A DNA stretch of 64,000 nucleotides from Gnetum montanum (GCA_015680685.1 MNCI01017783.1:142576-206575); one strand, 5' to 3'; positions 12,255-24,965 are shown, numbered from the stretch's first letter. Notes: a model not told the origin generated them from the sequence alone. Numbers and translations: made by a program.

Positions 12255-13850
12255 AAGAGGAGGCAATGTTATGTTCACTTTATTTGTTTGCTTCAAATTG
12301 AAACTAAGTCTGGTTTCAACATCATTTCATGAGGATTTAAGCACCAAATCCCATAAATGCATCATCAAAATACACATTCTTAGCTCCTGAGAACCATCTG
12401 GGTTTATAATCCAACTTATGAACTCAATTTTCCATGATCCTCAAAAAACTTCAAAACCAAAAATTTTTCTAAGTGTTAAAGCTGATGTGGATTCCACATC
12501 CTCAGTATGCAACATTGCACAATATTACATGTCTCTCAACATCCATGAGATGTTCCTACACCTATTTTTAATGTATTTTTGGTTTTTTGGGAATTATAAT
12601 TTTTGGCCTCATAAATCACCAAAAAAAATTTCTAACTTTGGTACAATGTCACTCTCATGAAGTTTGCGTTAGCACTTCAAAATGGCTAGGACAGCTAATT
12701 AACATACCTTGGCATATCCAACTAGCATGCCTCGATGCAACCATTTGGTACATCTCAATGTAGTCATTCAATGCAACTAGTTGGTGCACCTTGGTGCAAC
12801 TAATTAGCATACCTTGGTTTATCCATTCAATGTGGTTAGTTGGCATAGCTAGAATCAACATCTTCAACATTACTAACTTAGCATGACATGATCAATCTCG
12901 ACATCTAACATTATCTTCTTATCTTTTAACTTACTCAGCATCATCTTGGCTCCTTGTAGTGTTAGTTTGGAGGTAAAATCAAGCTTTGAAAATTCATTTT
13001 TAACATTTTGAAAAATTTGAAAAAAATTTATGAAGTGTTGGTAACATTAATATTTTGTTAGTTTTGGCATCATCACCACCTTAACAAGATTCCATATTCA
13101 CTAAACTAAAGGCTAAACTTGCTATTTTTGAACTCAGCAACAATTCATACTTAAGTTTAAGCTTAATTTTAGCAACCATAAGTTAAATTTGGTAACTCAA
13201 GTCCTATAAATATAAGCTCAAAATATAATTTTTAGGTTAGATATTTTAATATTTGAGAGCACTTATTTGATTTTGAAAGATCAAGAGCATGAACACTTTC
13301 CACCATTGTACCACCTACATGCTTCTTGGCCATCTTTAGTACCTTCAACACCTTTGACTATAACTTTTAGAGATAGTTTTTTTTGGATTATTGTGCCACT
13401 TTCCATAGTAAGAAATTTTTTAGCTCTAGCATTAGTAATGGGAACCTTGCCTGAAACAATGTTATTGTGGCTTGAAATTAACTCTAGCCCAAGCCTATAG
13501 CTTCCCCATACATAACCTAACCTCTAGAGGTTCAATTCCACTCTTCAAATGAATATTTTGCTTATGATTCAAGCTTCTTTTATCATTTTTATGACATTTA
13601 CATTTTTCTCTCATCACTTGTAGTTTGGCCCTACCTAGGAGGCAAACACTTTAGCATTCATATTATTTGTTAAAGGACTTTGAAGCTTTTTTGCATGTCT
13701 TAGTATCTTATTTTTATCATCTATTGTTTATTTATTTGTATTCCACACTTAGAATTTATTCAATCTCTTATATCACATTTCATATTCAATTAAATTTTCA
13801 GAACTCTTTTACTTAGTCATTTTTTTACAATAAATCCATTTTTCTGCGAG
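12255..13850 (+). repeat. Possible 3' LTR of element I, preceded by a PPT (12,255-12,266)
   Basis: The purine tract AAGAGGAGGCAA at 12,255-12,266 is directly followed by TGTTATG, as expected for a PPT/LTR junction 0.8 kb after pol. The following 1.6 kb has no coding motifs and carries repeated short motifs (GGCATA, GTTGGTGCACC; 12,690-12,860). The second LTR is outside the window or lost, so the right border is a guess. A G-rich tract (GGAGGAGGGGGTGGGGG) lies at about 13,848-13,866. Confidence 0.35.
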
Positions 13851-13866
13851 GAGGAGGGGGTGGGGG

Positions 13867-14380
13867 ATCTAAGATCCTTCTATTTACATAATAATATTAA
13901 TATTTTAATATCTTATGCACATTTCTACAAGTTTTATTCCATCATTTACAATCCATTCCCCCATTGTTTCTAATTCATATGTGGTAGGCTAAATACATGT
14001 TTGATTGGATGTTTTGTGCCTCTTTATTTTATAATCGTTGATACACCAAGGGTTATATCGATCTAAAGACCATTCATGGTTATGCACTAAGTTTTTCCAA
14101 TACTTAGTTTGTGGAGGTATTCTTATAGAAATAAAAAGAACATTTTTGCATGAATACCTTAGAGTTGGAATCTATCATAAGATGAACTATAATGTTGGAG
14201 ATGCTTAATAATAAGTATTGAGTGTACTCTTGGGTATCCAACTTAAGGATGTAAATCTAAATATGGAAAGAAGATAATCATGAATTCTTTAATGTAGCCT
14301 TGGAAAGATAATCTTCTCTACTACACAAATGCCCATACCATGAATTCTCTTAAAGGAAAAATTTATTTTACATTGGACTC
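13867..14380. other. Unassigned AT-rich sequence between elements I and C
   Basis: No open frame above background, no LTR-like end and no match to other parts of the window that I can see. It may be the remains of element I or C flanks. Confidence 0.3.
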
Positions 14381-15990
14381 ATAAATAAGAAAAAAGAAAC
14401 ACTTGGAGATCTATACTCAAGGAAGATTATTAGAAATGAAAGCTCATCAAATTAAAGATTAATTAATCTAGTACCAAAGAAGAAAGGTAAACTAAATAAG
14501 AGAGATAGTGTAGAGGAATATAATTGGGACCCCTCTAGCTACAAAAAGGAGATTCATCTCTATGACCAAAATGAGGAATTAACATTGGAGGAAGTCGTAC
14601 AAGGAAAAACCTTAAAAATTTAAAAATTAGTCACTAAAATCTAAGTAAAGATGAATAACATGTGAAATTTAATAGATGAAAAATTACAAATAGTACTAAA
14701 AATCATAGAGGATAAAGCAAAATATACTAGAGTCAAGAACAAATATAGGAGAAAGAAAAACAATGCAAGAAGAGACTATTACCAATAAAAAAAAGAAAGG
14801 AAGCTATAGTTCAAGAAGTTTTATATTCTAAATCAAATCATAATAGTTGTAAAATTTGCCAATATAAGCATCTTAGTAGTTGTTATCCTATAATGTCACA
14901 TATTTAAGAGTCTAGGGTTTATGCTTTAAATCCAAAGTTCATCAAGAAGAAGACACCCAAGAGGTTGCTTTATTCTCAAGGCAACTATAGGTAGTAATAA
15001 TATTATCCAAGAGGAACTTCATCATAACCTTAGGAGTACTATTAGTAGTGGCAAAGCCTATAGTCATGAGGGATTCAACCACCAAGGTAGTAGTATCCTT
15101 ACAGGTAACCTAACCCTTATAGATATTATGCACAACAACTTGTATTTCTCAATGACTCCATCATGCATGTGTCTACACATCATTATTATCTTCTTAAGTA
15201 TCATAAACCTACCAATCCATGGGCTAAATCTCCTTCTTCATATACTCATCATCATTACCAGCACCCTCAAGCTTATTCTTGAAACCTATTGCCACCTGCT
15301 TCATCTATGCAAGGGAAAATACCTCCACATCCATAATAGTGAAATGTCACAAGAGTCATAAACTTATAGATGGATGACAACTCAAGTGGTTCTAAGAATA
15401 AACATTAGAAATTCCCATTATTTAGGTCTACTAGTTCATCTAAATATTTGTAGACATCTATGGCTATGGACTCCACATTAATAACCTCCCAAATACCTCA
15501 TAAGCCACTTTAAATCAAAGTCTCTCAAATGTACAAACTATCATGTTGACTCATGCAATTATTGATTAGATAAAGAAAAAAATTTAATAAGGAACTAATC
15601 TAGAAAGTCCTCTAATTTACTTACAGATCATAGAAAATGTGTCATGTAAAGCTTTACTAGACATGATTTCTAGAGTTAATTTAGTTTCCTAGAAGATGCA
15701 CAAAGTCTAAAACCCATCACCACTCAAAAAATTCAACATCAAACTAGAGCTTGCAAACCATTCTATCACTATCCTTTTGGGATTAGTGAAAGATATTATA
15801 ACTACCATTAGTGACTAGTTATAGCTTACCAATTTCTTAGTGATCCATGTGAGCAATTACAAAAGGGAAATTTTCCATCATTATGGAATAGGATTGGCTA
15901 AGTAAAATTTATGCCAAGATTAAAAATAGATATTTTTCCTTGAAAATTTTCAAGAATAATGAGAATAGAATTATAAAAAAGGAGAGAGTT
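14380..15990 (+). pseudogene. Athila-like Gag C-terminus and protease remnant (element C)
   Basis: 14,530-14,610 aligns with the Gag tail of B at 20,620-20,700. A zinc-knuckle-like CKICQYKHLSSC lies at about 14,851-14,890; the B counterpart at about 20,937 has lost a Cys. A Tyr/Gln/Pro-rich linker follows (14,990-15,360), then protease with MLTHAIIDW (about 15,544), a mutated active site, and the family's IPLGLV/ILLGLVKDIITT segment (about 15,765-15,800). The IIMGRPWL-type flap is degraded around 15,880. Stops such as TAG and TAA replace many Gln codons. Confidence 0.6.
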
Positions 15991-16559
15991 CCATGCATCG
16001 CATATAATGATAGGGAGTGTAATAAATGTAGAAGATTTGAGCAATCAGACATAGAACTATCACATTATGTAGACGATGTGAAGAATTAGAAATTATGAAA
16101 AAGGGAATGTATGTAGCAACTACAATGTAAGATGACACCCGAGGGTTAATCTTAGATAAAATCTATAGTTCCTCCATGTTCTTGCAACAATAAGAAGCCC
16201 TCACAAGTTCATACATTAATATATTAGATGAAATGGATTATCTTAGATGTTAACTCTCTGATGCATAATACCATCAAAAAGTAGATATGAACTAGGAAGA
16301 CTTGAAGATTTCAAATACTTTTAAACCAAAGCCTCATGAATTTAAAACATTGCTAGAATCACTTGAATATGTATCCTTAAAGAATGAAAACCTAGTAATT
16401 ATGAAGACTTAACTCATAATGCAACAAAAGAAAAAGTTACTGATGATGGTAAAAAAATGATTAATAATATTTTTCTACTCATATGATCAAATAGCAAGTA
16501 TTAATCCATGCATATACTAACATAGAATCAACATAGATCTAGCCATGAAGTCTAAAAGA

Positions 16560-18105
16560 TAACCACAATAAAAATTGAATCCCAAACTAAAGTAAGTTAT
16601 CAAAAAGAAGATAGAAAAGCTTTTTAAAGCTAGGTTCATTTACCATATAGCAAATAGTAAGTGGATAAGCCCACTTATCATTGTACCAAATAAAGGTATA
16701 CAATGGAGAATTGGCATTGATTTTTGACTGTTAAACATGACTACTTTTAAGGATTGTTTCTCATTGTCATTTGTGGACCAAGTGTCGAACACTATAGTAG
16801 GTTCAAGTATTATAGTTTCTAAGATAGCTATAGTGGCTATAATCAAATTCAAATGGTTCTAAAAGATTAGGCCAAAACCATATTTACAAGTCCTTGTAGG
16901 ATTTTTACCTTTGAGAAGATTTCTTTTAGCATATGTAATGCACTTGCAACTTTCCAATGCCTTATTCTTAGTATCTTTTAGTAAGGGACTAGTAATAGTA
17001 TAGATGTCTTTATGGATGACTTCTCCACCTATGATTCTAACTTCAAGTAGGTACTAAATTATTTAGAGTAGGTATTAAAGTGATGCATAGAGACCAATAT
17101 AAACCTTAACTAGTAGAAAATATATTTAATGGTCTAGGAAGATATTGTTTTTGGACATTGAGTATTGAAAAAAAAAAAGGATAGAAGTAGATCTTAAGAA
17201 AATTAAAGTGATTTAAGAAATCACATAAAATTCATAAATAATGATAGGTGTTAGATCATTCCTTGTATACACAAGCTACTATCAAAGATTTATTAAGAAC
17301 TTTTCGAAGATTATAAGACCATTAGTGAAGTTAACAAAGAAAGATGTAGAGTTTGAATGGACTAAGGGACATGATCATGCATTCAAAATTTTGAAATATA
17401 ATCTTGTAGATGCTCCAATTCTAGAAACTCCTTAGTAATCTAAGTCATTCTACATCATGACTAATGCATCCAACTTCACTCTAGGAGTAATGCTTACATA
17501 ATTGGACAATCAAAATTATTCATATTACATTCATTGTACAAGCATAATTATTGTAGGTACACAATTAAACTACACCACCATAGAAAATCTTATGATGGTT
17601 GTGCTTGATGCCTTAGTAAAATTCAAGTACTATTTGCTTGAATATTAATTTTTATGCACACTAATCATAGTGTGGTATGATTCCTAATGAACAAGCTAAT
17701 ATTTAGCCCTTGTATCATACAATGGATAATAATTTTGTAGAAGTTCAATATCATAATGATAGATAGAAAGATAATTAAGAACATTGTAGTTTATTATTTA
17801 TCTTAGTTATAATGGAATAACAAAGCTAATGAAAATTCCTTATTTGATCAATTTCTTGAATAGCTGCTATTTGAAATGGTAATAGTGATACCATTTGATG
17901 TATTTAAGCCACCATATGTAGACTATATCACCTATGTAATCAAGCTAAAAATCCCTAGTAAATGGAATAGATGGAAAAAATAGTGGTTCCTTCAGAAAGT
18001 CAAATATTACATGGAGATAGATGGCAACCTCTACAAGATTTTCTTAGATGACTTAGTACAATGGTATGTTTCTAATAATAATTAGTTTATAATTCTTCAA
18101 GATAC
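16560..18105 (+). pseudogene. Athila-like RT and RNase H remnant (element C)
   Basis: RT: SKWISPLIIVPNKG (about 16,661-16,700), WRIGIDF, then YSGYNQIQMVL (about 16,828-16,860) and the catalytic box VFMDDFSTY (about 17,006-17,034). RNase H and its tether: SYYQRFIKNFSKIIRPL (about 17,277-17,325) and FEWTKGHDHAFKILK, then FYIMTNASNFTLGVML (about 17,445-17,490), where the first catalytic Asp position reads Asn. Integrase: only the N-terminal lead-in is present before the B LTR. The FMDD box separates this RT from the YVDD box of the Tat elements F and H. Frameshifts and stops make it inactive. Confidence 0.75.
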
Positions 18106-18109
18106 TTAT

Positions 18110-18930
18110 TGATGAGTTCTTGTGGTTTTGTCTAGATTGACACATACCCATCAATGCATGGTTTGAAGTGTTGATGCATATGCATTGATGGACTGTCTAG
18201 TCTTGCCTATATACAAGCATGCACCCACCACATTTATGGCATTTCTTCATTCGTTGCTTAGCCAAACTTATTTATTTGAGAGTTAGAATATTTTCTAAGT
18301 GCCTGCAGTAGGAGCTAAGAAGTGTATGGATCTTCATTCAGGCACTGATGTACCCAGATACCTCAGTGTCAACAGCAATAAAGATAAGCTTTCTCGATAA
18401 ACCTTATAACACTTGGACTTATCACAATATTTACTTAATGTATTTACTGTTCATGTAATTTATCTCCACACATTTAATTAATTAATTAATAGCAAGTAAT
18501 TAATGTGCATAAGTACGACCATCTCGAGCATAAGTTAATGCTTGGTAATCCCAGCAGCATTTATGCTTGGTAACCCAGTAGTGTTGTGACATGTTCAGGA
18601 TGTGTAACGTACATGGGAATGGATGCTTATGGTAGGATTAGTTAGGCATTAATTATTTACTAGATTACTTATCATTTAATTACTTTATTTTATACACTTA
18701 GTCAAATTAAATGAAAAACATAAGAATTATACAAATCATGTGCCTTAGATACACTTAACCATACACTAGAACGTCACAAGTGGAATTGGAAAGACAATGA
18801 TCATATCCTTGAAATTCACTACCTAGTTCATGTGTACTTAGAGAGCTAAAGTCTATGTAATTCAACTAAATCACTTAGTGAACATTGGTGATTCGTATGA
18901 TTGGATGTAGGGACTACTCATTACTCATCA
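18110..18930 (+). repeat. 5' LTR of element B (821 bp)
   Basis: It begins TGATGAG and ends CTCATCA, the same termini as the D LTR, and is followed one base later by the PBS. Internal blocks match the A LTR, for example AATAAAGATAAGC..GATAAACCTTA (about 18,380-18,412) and GGTAATCCCAGCAG (about 18,542). U3 has a GCATCAATGCAT-like inverted repeat cluster (about 18,140-18,190) instead of the GCGATATC cluster of A. The five bases before it (CTTAT) would be the target duplication. Confidence 0.85.
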
Positions 18931-18931
18931 T

Positions 18932-18949
18932 TGGCACTGTTGCTAGGGA
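18932..18949 (+). other. Primer-binding site complementary to tRNA-Asp (decayed)
   Basis: TGGCACTGTTGCTAGGGA starts one base after the LTR end. It is the complement of the 3' end of plant tRNA-Asp, as known for Athila elements, with four differences. All four are transitions of the C-to-T or G-to-A type, as expected after deamination of CpG sites. Confidence 0.75.
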
Positions 18950-21918
18950 TTTTAGTTAGCTATGTGCACTATCTAGGAGTTGGTGAAAGTATCCAATGAT
19001 GTTGTCAAAAACCTTAAAGTTATAATCATTAATAAAAATAATAACAACATAAGCACACTATTTTTCGCAAGAACTAACATGGCTTCTTCTTGTAGGAAAT
19101 ATTCTCTATCCTTGTTTGAAAACAATTCCAATCAAAGGCAAGAAGGCCCAAAAGTACTCATGCCCTAACAATGCAATATAATCTATACTTATCCAAATGA
19201 GTATGTTCAAGATTTCACCTTCATCCGGCACTAGGATGAACAATTGCAGTGAAGGGTCATGGACAAAAACATTGTGTTACCTTCTAATCAATTAGTTCAT
19301 GTGATGCTACTCAACAATCTTATGAGATTGGGCATCTAGGGACTCAATGTTGAGTATGTTGTCCAAGATCATGACTACTAGGATTATTATCCCATAGATG
19401 CACAATGAAGGAAAGATCAGTAGATGGAGGCTTGCTATGAGGTGTCAAAGGACAAATAGTTCACAAACCCATTGTTCCTACTAGGCCAAGAAAAAGGAGA
19501 GGATCCCATCTTAGGGGGTTATCAAAACATATACTTTCCTCCCATTCTCTTCAATGAATGGGTCCTTAACAAGAATTTACATTCAATTATAAATAGCCCT
19601 AGTTTTGGGAAGAACAAGTCCCATAACCATGAGGGCTCCAAAGGAGGGATTCAAGGAGGGAATAATGATAGACACCATAATAACAACAAACATGGTGATC
19701 GTAACTAAGAAAAAAGGAGAGGACGTAGCATACATCATTCTAGTGCTAGTCCTCCTTCCTCTTCCTCTTCTTTGTCCTCATCATCTCCCTCCTCCAACTC
19801 TAACTGAAGCTACAGAGGGAGAGATCATCATGGAGGTGACTAGCAGGATAGAGATGATCATAGACCACATTAGAATAATAAATACTAGGGGTGTTGGCAA
19901 TCAAGGGAGGCCCACCATAGAGAAAGAAGGGGTGGCACATGACATCATAGGCATCATGGCCATCATAGGGGTTATTACTATGATGAGCCTTTTCTTATAA
20001 CCAAAAATATGTTGAACATTGCAGAGGCTATAAGGATTCTAACAAGGCACTTGAAAGATAGCCAAATCAAATGGTTGGACATGAATAATATTCCTAAGTT
20101 TGAAGGGAAATACAATTCTAATTCACAAAACCATATTCAAGCATTTCACAATGCATGCATCTTACAAAATGTGGAGAATGAATGGCTAAAGTTGAAGCTA
20201 TTCCCTAGGACACTCATCAAGGAGGTTAAAAGCTAGTACCAGTAATTTGAATAGTAATTAATGAGACAGTGGAGTATGATGCTTGAACTTTTCAATGACA
20301 ACTATCAAACATTTTCCTAAGTGTCCAACCTAAGGAAGTAGATCAAAGGGTGGAAGCAAGGAACACATGAATCCTTGGATGTGGCCATGGAAAAATATTA
20401 CTCATTGTTGCATTGATGCCCAAGACATGGCTTTTCTCAAAGGAATAAGTTTTGCCATATCATAGATTGGCTCTGAACAAAAACAAGGAGAACTCTTGGG
20501 ATCAATGCCCAAGTAAGGCTTTCAAAGCTAAGAGCCCATCAGATTCAAAGGTTGATTGAGTAAGTGATCAAAGAATAAGGTGAGCTAAGGAAAAGGGATG
20601 TATGGAGCAGTACAATTAGGATCCTTCCATCTGAAAAAGGGAGGCTTGATTTTATGATAATGAGGAGGCACCACTTGATGAAGTGGTGCAACACAAAACC
20701 TTATCGATACAAAAATCTATTTCTAAAATATCAGCCAAGGTAGAGAAAATGTGAAACTCTTTGGATGCAAAGTTCCAAACTACCTTCAAAATTGCTAAGG
20801 AGTCAAAAGAGCATGGTAGTGATCATGATCAAAGAAAAATGAAGGAAGTTGAACATGTCCATCCCATTAGAAGGGTAAGGTAAAAGCTACTACCATTGAA
20901 GAGGTTATGGATTCTAAGACAAATGATGGTGATGGATGTGACATTCGCCAATACAAACATCCTAAGTGATGTTTTCTAGTTGTCTCATACTTGTAGGAAT
21001 CTAAGCTGTATGCTTTGAATCCTAGATTAGAAAAAAGGAAAGCACCTATGAGGTTGCTTATCCTCAAGGGAACTATAGGCAATTCCACCGATAAGCCTAC
21101 TATTTAAGTGTAGCTCCACCTCAACCTCACAAGTAGTACCAACAGTGGCAACATCCACAATCATGGGGGATGCCACCACCAAGATAGTAGTACCCTTACT
21201 AGTAGTCAAATCCATATGAGTACTATGGTCAGTAGCCCATTTCTATATGTGACTCTTCTAGTCACATCTCTTTCCAACACCACTACCACCCTCCTAAGTA
21301 GTATAGACTACAATCTCCAAGAGGGGAATCCCCATTTCCATATTACCATCCTACTCTTTCTACACTTGTACCTCCACCCTTAACTTGCTCCATCCACGTA
21401 GGGTGAAATTATAACCTAATTGTAGCAAAGAAATGCCACAGGGGCCATTAAATTATAGTCAATCCACCAGTCGAGTGGTTCATATACTAAGCCTCGAAAA
21501 TGATCCTTTTTCCAAACCAAGAGTCTTACTAAGACATCATAGATATCTACGGCTATTAACCTTACTTCTCCTTTCTCCTCTGCAACATCCTTCAAGATCC
21601 CTTCAAACTAAATGCCTCTCAAAGTGCACATGATCATGTTAACCCATGCTAATACAAATTGGATAAAAGCTGGTCACCTTCCCAGGAAGAGATTTAATCC
21701 TAGGAGTCCCTTATTTACTTACAAATCACTAGAAACAAGCCTTTCCAAAGCTCTTCTAGACTCATTTTTTGGTATTAATTTGATCTCTCATAAAATGTAT
21801 AAAGCCTCAAACCTACCTCTACTCAACAACAACAACATTCATCTTGAGTTAGCAAATCCATCCATCATCATTCCATTGGGATTGGTGAATGACATTATGA
21901 TCACTATCTATGGGTGGT
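18950..21918 (+). pseudogene. Athila-like Gag and partial protease (element B)
   Basis: The N-terminal leader and Gag start lie near 18,970-19,170. A Ser/Pro- and His/Asn-rich segment (19,470-20,000) follows, then the Gag core with IPKFEGKYN and LKLFPRTLIKEVKS (about 20,090-20,236), parallel to element A. A TAG follows where A has a Trp codon. A broken zinc knuckle lies at about 20,937. The linker (21,050-21,600) is Pro/Tyr/Gln-rich. Protease: MLTHANTNWIKAGHLPRK (about 21,636-21,690), active-site segment LLDSFFGINLIS (about 21,757-21,790), and IPLGLVNDIMITIYGW (about 21,870-21,917), where it is cut by the D LTR. There are many stops and several frame changes. Confidence 0.7.
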
Positions 21919-22773
21919 TGATGAGCGATGAGTAGACCCTATGCCTAACCATATGAATCACTAAGTGCTCACACAATCCAATTGAATTCCATGGACTTAT
22001 ATCCTTCTAAGCACACTAGTCTCTAGGAAGTGAAACTAACTGTTGCAATCATAATCTTCCCAACTACACTTGTGAAATGCAAAGATATGGTTAAGTGTAA
22101 CTAAGGCATATGATTTTTATCATTTTTACGTTTTATGTTTTAAGTTGCCTAAGGATAAAGAAGAATGAATAAAATAAAATAATTAAATTACTAATTTAAT
22201 CTAACTAACTACACCTAACTAATCCTAACATAAGCATCCATCCCCACTTGTTGTACACATATTGAAAAAATTTAACACTACTAGGTTACCAAACATTGTG
22301 TTATTGGGATTACCAAGAATCAAGCATATGCTTGAAGTGGTCATACTTATGTGCTTAATTAATCACTATTTAATCTAACTTTATTTAGCTTAATTTCTTA
22401 AAGCATTAAAGGAAATTGTATAAAACATTAAATGCATCAATAAATAATTAATATATTTTAAACTACTGTAAGGTTTATCAAAAACCTCATCTTTATTCAT
22501 ACACACACTCCCATGCTTAGGTAAAATAGTGCTCAAATAAAAATTTGTACACTCTTTGACTCATACTGTAGGCACTTAGAAAAATATTCTAACTTCCAAA
22601 TGACAAAACTACAAGAGCTTCGCTACAATTATCACCAAAGAAGCCATAAACATGGTGGGTGAGCATGTATTTATAAGAAAAAATAGACACTGCATCGACG
22701 AGGCCATGTCAATGTATCAAATTCCACATTGATGGGGCCATGTCAATGGGACCTAAAAAAATTTGGCTCATCA
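21919..22773 (-). repeat. 3' LTR of element D (855 bp, minus strand)
   Basis: On the minus strand it starts TGATGAGCC at 22,773 and ends CTCATCA at 21,919. The complement of 22,190-22,350 matches the GGTAATCCCAGCA and GGTAACC blocks of the A and B LTRs. A TATA-like TTATAAATAC lies at about 22,668-22,677 on minus. U3 carries CATTGACATGGC-type repeats (22,690-22,750). Confidence 0.8.
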
Positions 22774-23029
22774 TACACCCATGACTAAATGAAAACTCAT
22801 CCTCAAGTGAACCAATGGAGGAACAAGTTTCTTACAAAATTTTGGAAAGGTATGGGATTATTGACTAACTACTGACTTATGTAAATACTAAGTGCTTGAC
22901 TGTATGGAACTACAATCATTACAAAATTTTGGTATTAAAGACAACAAAATTAAACACTAGGATAAAATGACAAACATAATTCCTCTGATGACATGAAGAT
23001 AAGAAAGAAGTTCAAATGTTACCAAGCAA

Positions 23030-24750
23030 AGGAGGCTCCTAAGGTTCTAAAGGACCTTCTTCTACTTAAGGCACACATGGTGGTAGAGGTGGTTGTGGTT
23101 GTCTTGCAATAGATGCAACCGCTAGCAGAAGATGAAAGGCATCCAACAATGCCTACATCTTCTCTTCCTTACTCATGGGATCATTCATGGTCCATACTAC
23201 ATCATGAATGTGGACCAATATGGGAGCATCCCAAGGACAAGGCATTGTTGGGAATAACTCCTTCACATTGACAAACCAAGTAATGCAAAGTTTGTGTTCA
23301 ATATCAAACATCTTTACTACATTTTGTAGCTCCTAGTAGTCACTTAGTCTGCTATCCAGGTTCTCAACTATAAACCGTTGATTAGTGAAGCATTTCCTAA
23401 GAACATCAAGTTTTTCATTTGTCATCTCAAGCTTCTACTTGGTGTCTTTGTGATGCTTGAACTTGGCTTTATATAACCACCTATTTTTCTAATTTATACT
23501 ACAACTGTTCAATAGTTAGCATCACCAGATTTACATAATTAGGATTGGTAAGCTTCATGTAGTCCATCATCTCCTCAATATGCAACTCCTTCATGCTAAT
23601 CTCCACCTTGTTATAGTTATTGATCCCATCAAAGATAGGCTACCAAACATCTCCTTCTTCCTTAAACTATTGGAGGGCCTCATTGACTTTTGACTTCATC
23701 ATTTGAATATGTTTTTCATTCATTTCTTTCTGTAGACCAACCTTATCTCTATAGTAATTTTTGACTCTCTTAAATTTGAGAGACTTATTTTTCTAGGTGG
23801 CTACCTCTATTATAGATTTCTAGTAAAGGGCTTGAACTTTCTCCAGGCAGAGATTTCTATTTTTGGATGCCAATCTCCTCAATTTCATATTTACTCTTGC
23901 TAGCTACTCCTATTGTTGATGGATAAATTTTTGCATTTGCTGCTTTTGCACATCAACATTCTACAAGTGGTCATTCTTTATGATCAGGACGACATTCTCT
24001 TGGTGAGTCTAATCCAAGGCCTTTGGGATATTGTGCATGATGGCATTGACCAAGGATTGATCAAAAATTATTGCCTCCATTACATCCTTAGTGTTCTTGA
24101 GCTTTTCCTAAAGTTACTAAAAACCTCCATCATGGGTCAACATAAGGCTGAGAAGCACAATATCAATAAGGTGGGCTTTTAATTCAACAACCTCTATAGC
24201 CAACCATTGGTTTCGAGCCCAAGCTATCTCTAGTTGCCCCTCTATGATAATTCATTTCCCCCTTGATTCCAGCAACTCCAACTAGGTTGCAGTGATTGTA
24301 TCCAAAAAGTTAAAGACATCCAGAATTGATTACCCAATTTCTACCAGTCAGTTTAGCAATTCTTCATGCTCAGTTGAACATAATTTGTAACAAGTTGATC
24401 CTGCAAACATCTATACATCTTGGAGTATAGAAATGTATAGTATAGATGCCATAGGTGCATATAATGCCTTGGCAATTCTATCAGCAACCACCTCTACAGC
24501 TATCTCCTACCGATGGTGTTACATCACCAAGATAGTTGCCCCTTATCCCTCCTCCAAATGCACCAGGAAGGTGGTAGCATTTCCAAAGATGTCTAGGAAT
24601 TTCTATTATTATGAGAGAGAGATTGTTACCTCTCGAGTGCTAGGATTTGATCTCATGGGTAGCTATGTTCTTTGGACTAAAAAGATTGATCCACCTCCCT
24701 TCATTTGGCTGATGGTTCAAGTCACTTTATTAAGATGACTCATTGCTAGA
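23030..24750 (-). pseudogene. Coiled-coil additional ORF remnant of element D (sense to its LTR)
   Basis: In minus-strand frames, a charged helical segment with KLEMTNEKLDVLRKC and QRFIVENLDSRL (about 23,450-23,340) is followed by ELQNVVKMFDIEH, ITWFVNVKELFPTMPCPWD (about 23,290-23,225) and DPMSKEEKM. A Pro-rich tail PQPPLPPCVP ends near 23,040. Further upstream (24,100-24,740) are fragmentary charged segments with stops. The position, just before the 3' LTR, is where Athila elements carry an env-like or unknown third ORF. It also resembles in style the coiled-coil C-terminus of the F/H antisense gene, but I see no sequence match. Function unknown. Confidence 0.45.
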
Positions 24751-24965
24751 CAATACATAGATGAATTGCCACCACTCATTCCTGTTTGAAGTCAAATGAA
24801 AGCCTAAAAGGCCAAGAACACAATGAAATATATGAAGAGGATTTTAGAGTACACAAAAGATGGAGAATGATTGGAGAAATTCCTTAAGGAGCACACTACT
24901 AGACACAACCAATGGAAAATGCACGATATTTAATTACAAAAATGTCTAAGGATAAGGGACTTAAT

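Larger units (their letters stand above)
4937..13850 (+). mobile_element. Element I: old, highly decayed Tat-like Ty3/gypsy element
   Basis: The order is gag C-terminus and protease (4,990-6,060), antisense-gene remnants on minus (6,800-7,120), RT, two RNase H domains, integrase (8,400-11,430), a 3' noncoding region, and a possible PPT and LTR start at 12,255-12,267. The protein fragments align with elements F and H, including the second RNase H typical of Tat. The copy has many stops, frameshifts and AT-rich insertions, so it is older than F and H. Its 5' part is missing and presumably lies beyond element A. The right boundary is not defined. Confidence 0.65.
14380..18109 (+). mobile_element. 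Element C: Athila-like gag-pol remnant, truncated on both sides
   Basis: Homology to gag of B begins near 14,380. Zinc-knuckle, linker, protease, RT and RNase H remnants follow in order, and the copy ends in the first part of the integrase region (about 17,930-18,090, LYKIFLDDLVQWYVS). There the LTR of element B begins at 18,110. The simplest reading is that B inserted into C. The rest of C is not visible in the window. Frames are heavily broken. Confidence 0.7.
18110..21918 (+). mobile_element. Element B: Athila-like element, 5' LTR to protease, truncated
   Basis: Complete 5' LTR, PBS, gag and the first half of protease. The protease stops at 21,918, where the reverse-oriented LTR of element D starts. 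There is no RT or 3' LTR for B in the window, so they lie beyond D or were deleted. The copy sits inside the integrase region of C. Confidence 0.75.
21919..24750 (-). mobile_element. Element D: A-like retrotransposon in reverse orientation (3' part)
   Basis: The complement reads: coiled-coil ORF remnant, noncoding segment with PPT-like GAGGATGAG..GTCATGGGTGTA, then an LTR from 22,773 down to 21,919. The PPT region and LTR match those of element A. The LTR end abuts the protease of B, directly after GTGGT (21,914-21,918). The other LTR is not seen. E (27,600-28,801, same strand) could be another part of D, separated by later insertions. Confidence 0.65.

Noticed and set aside
13848-13866. G-rich tract as a functional G-quadruplex or PPT
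   Set aside because: A single occurrence with no LTR start directly after it; noted only as part of the putative LTR of I.
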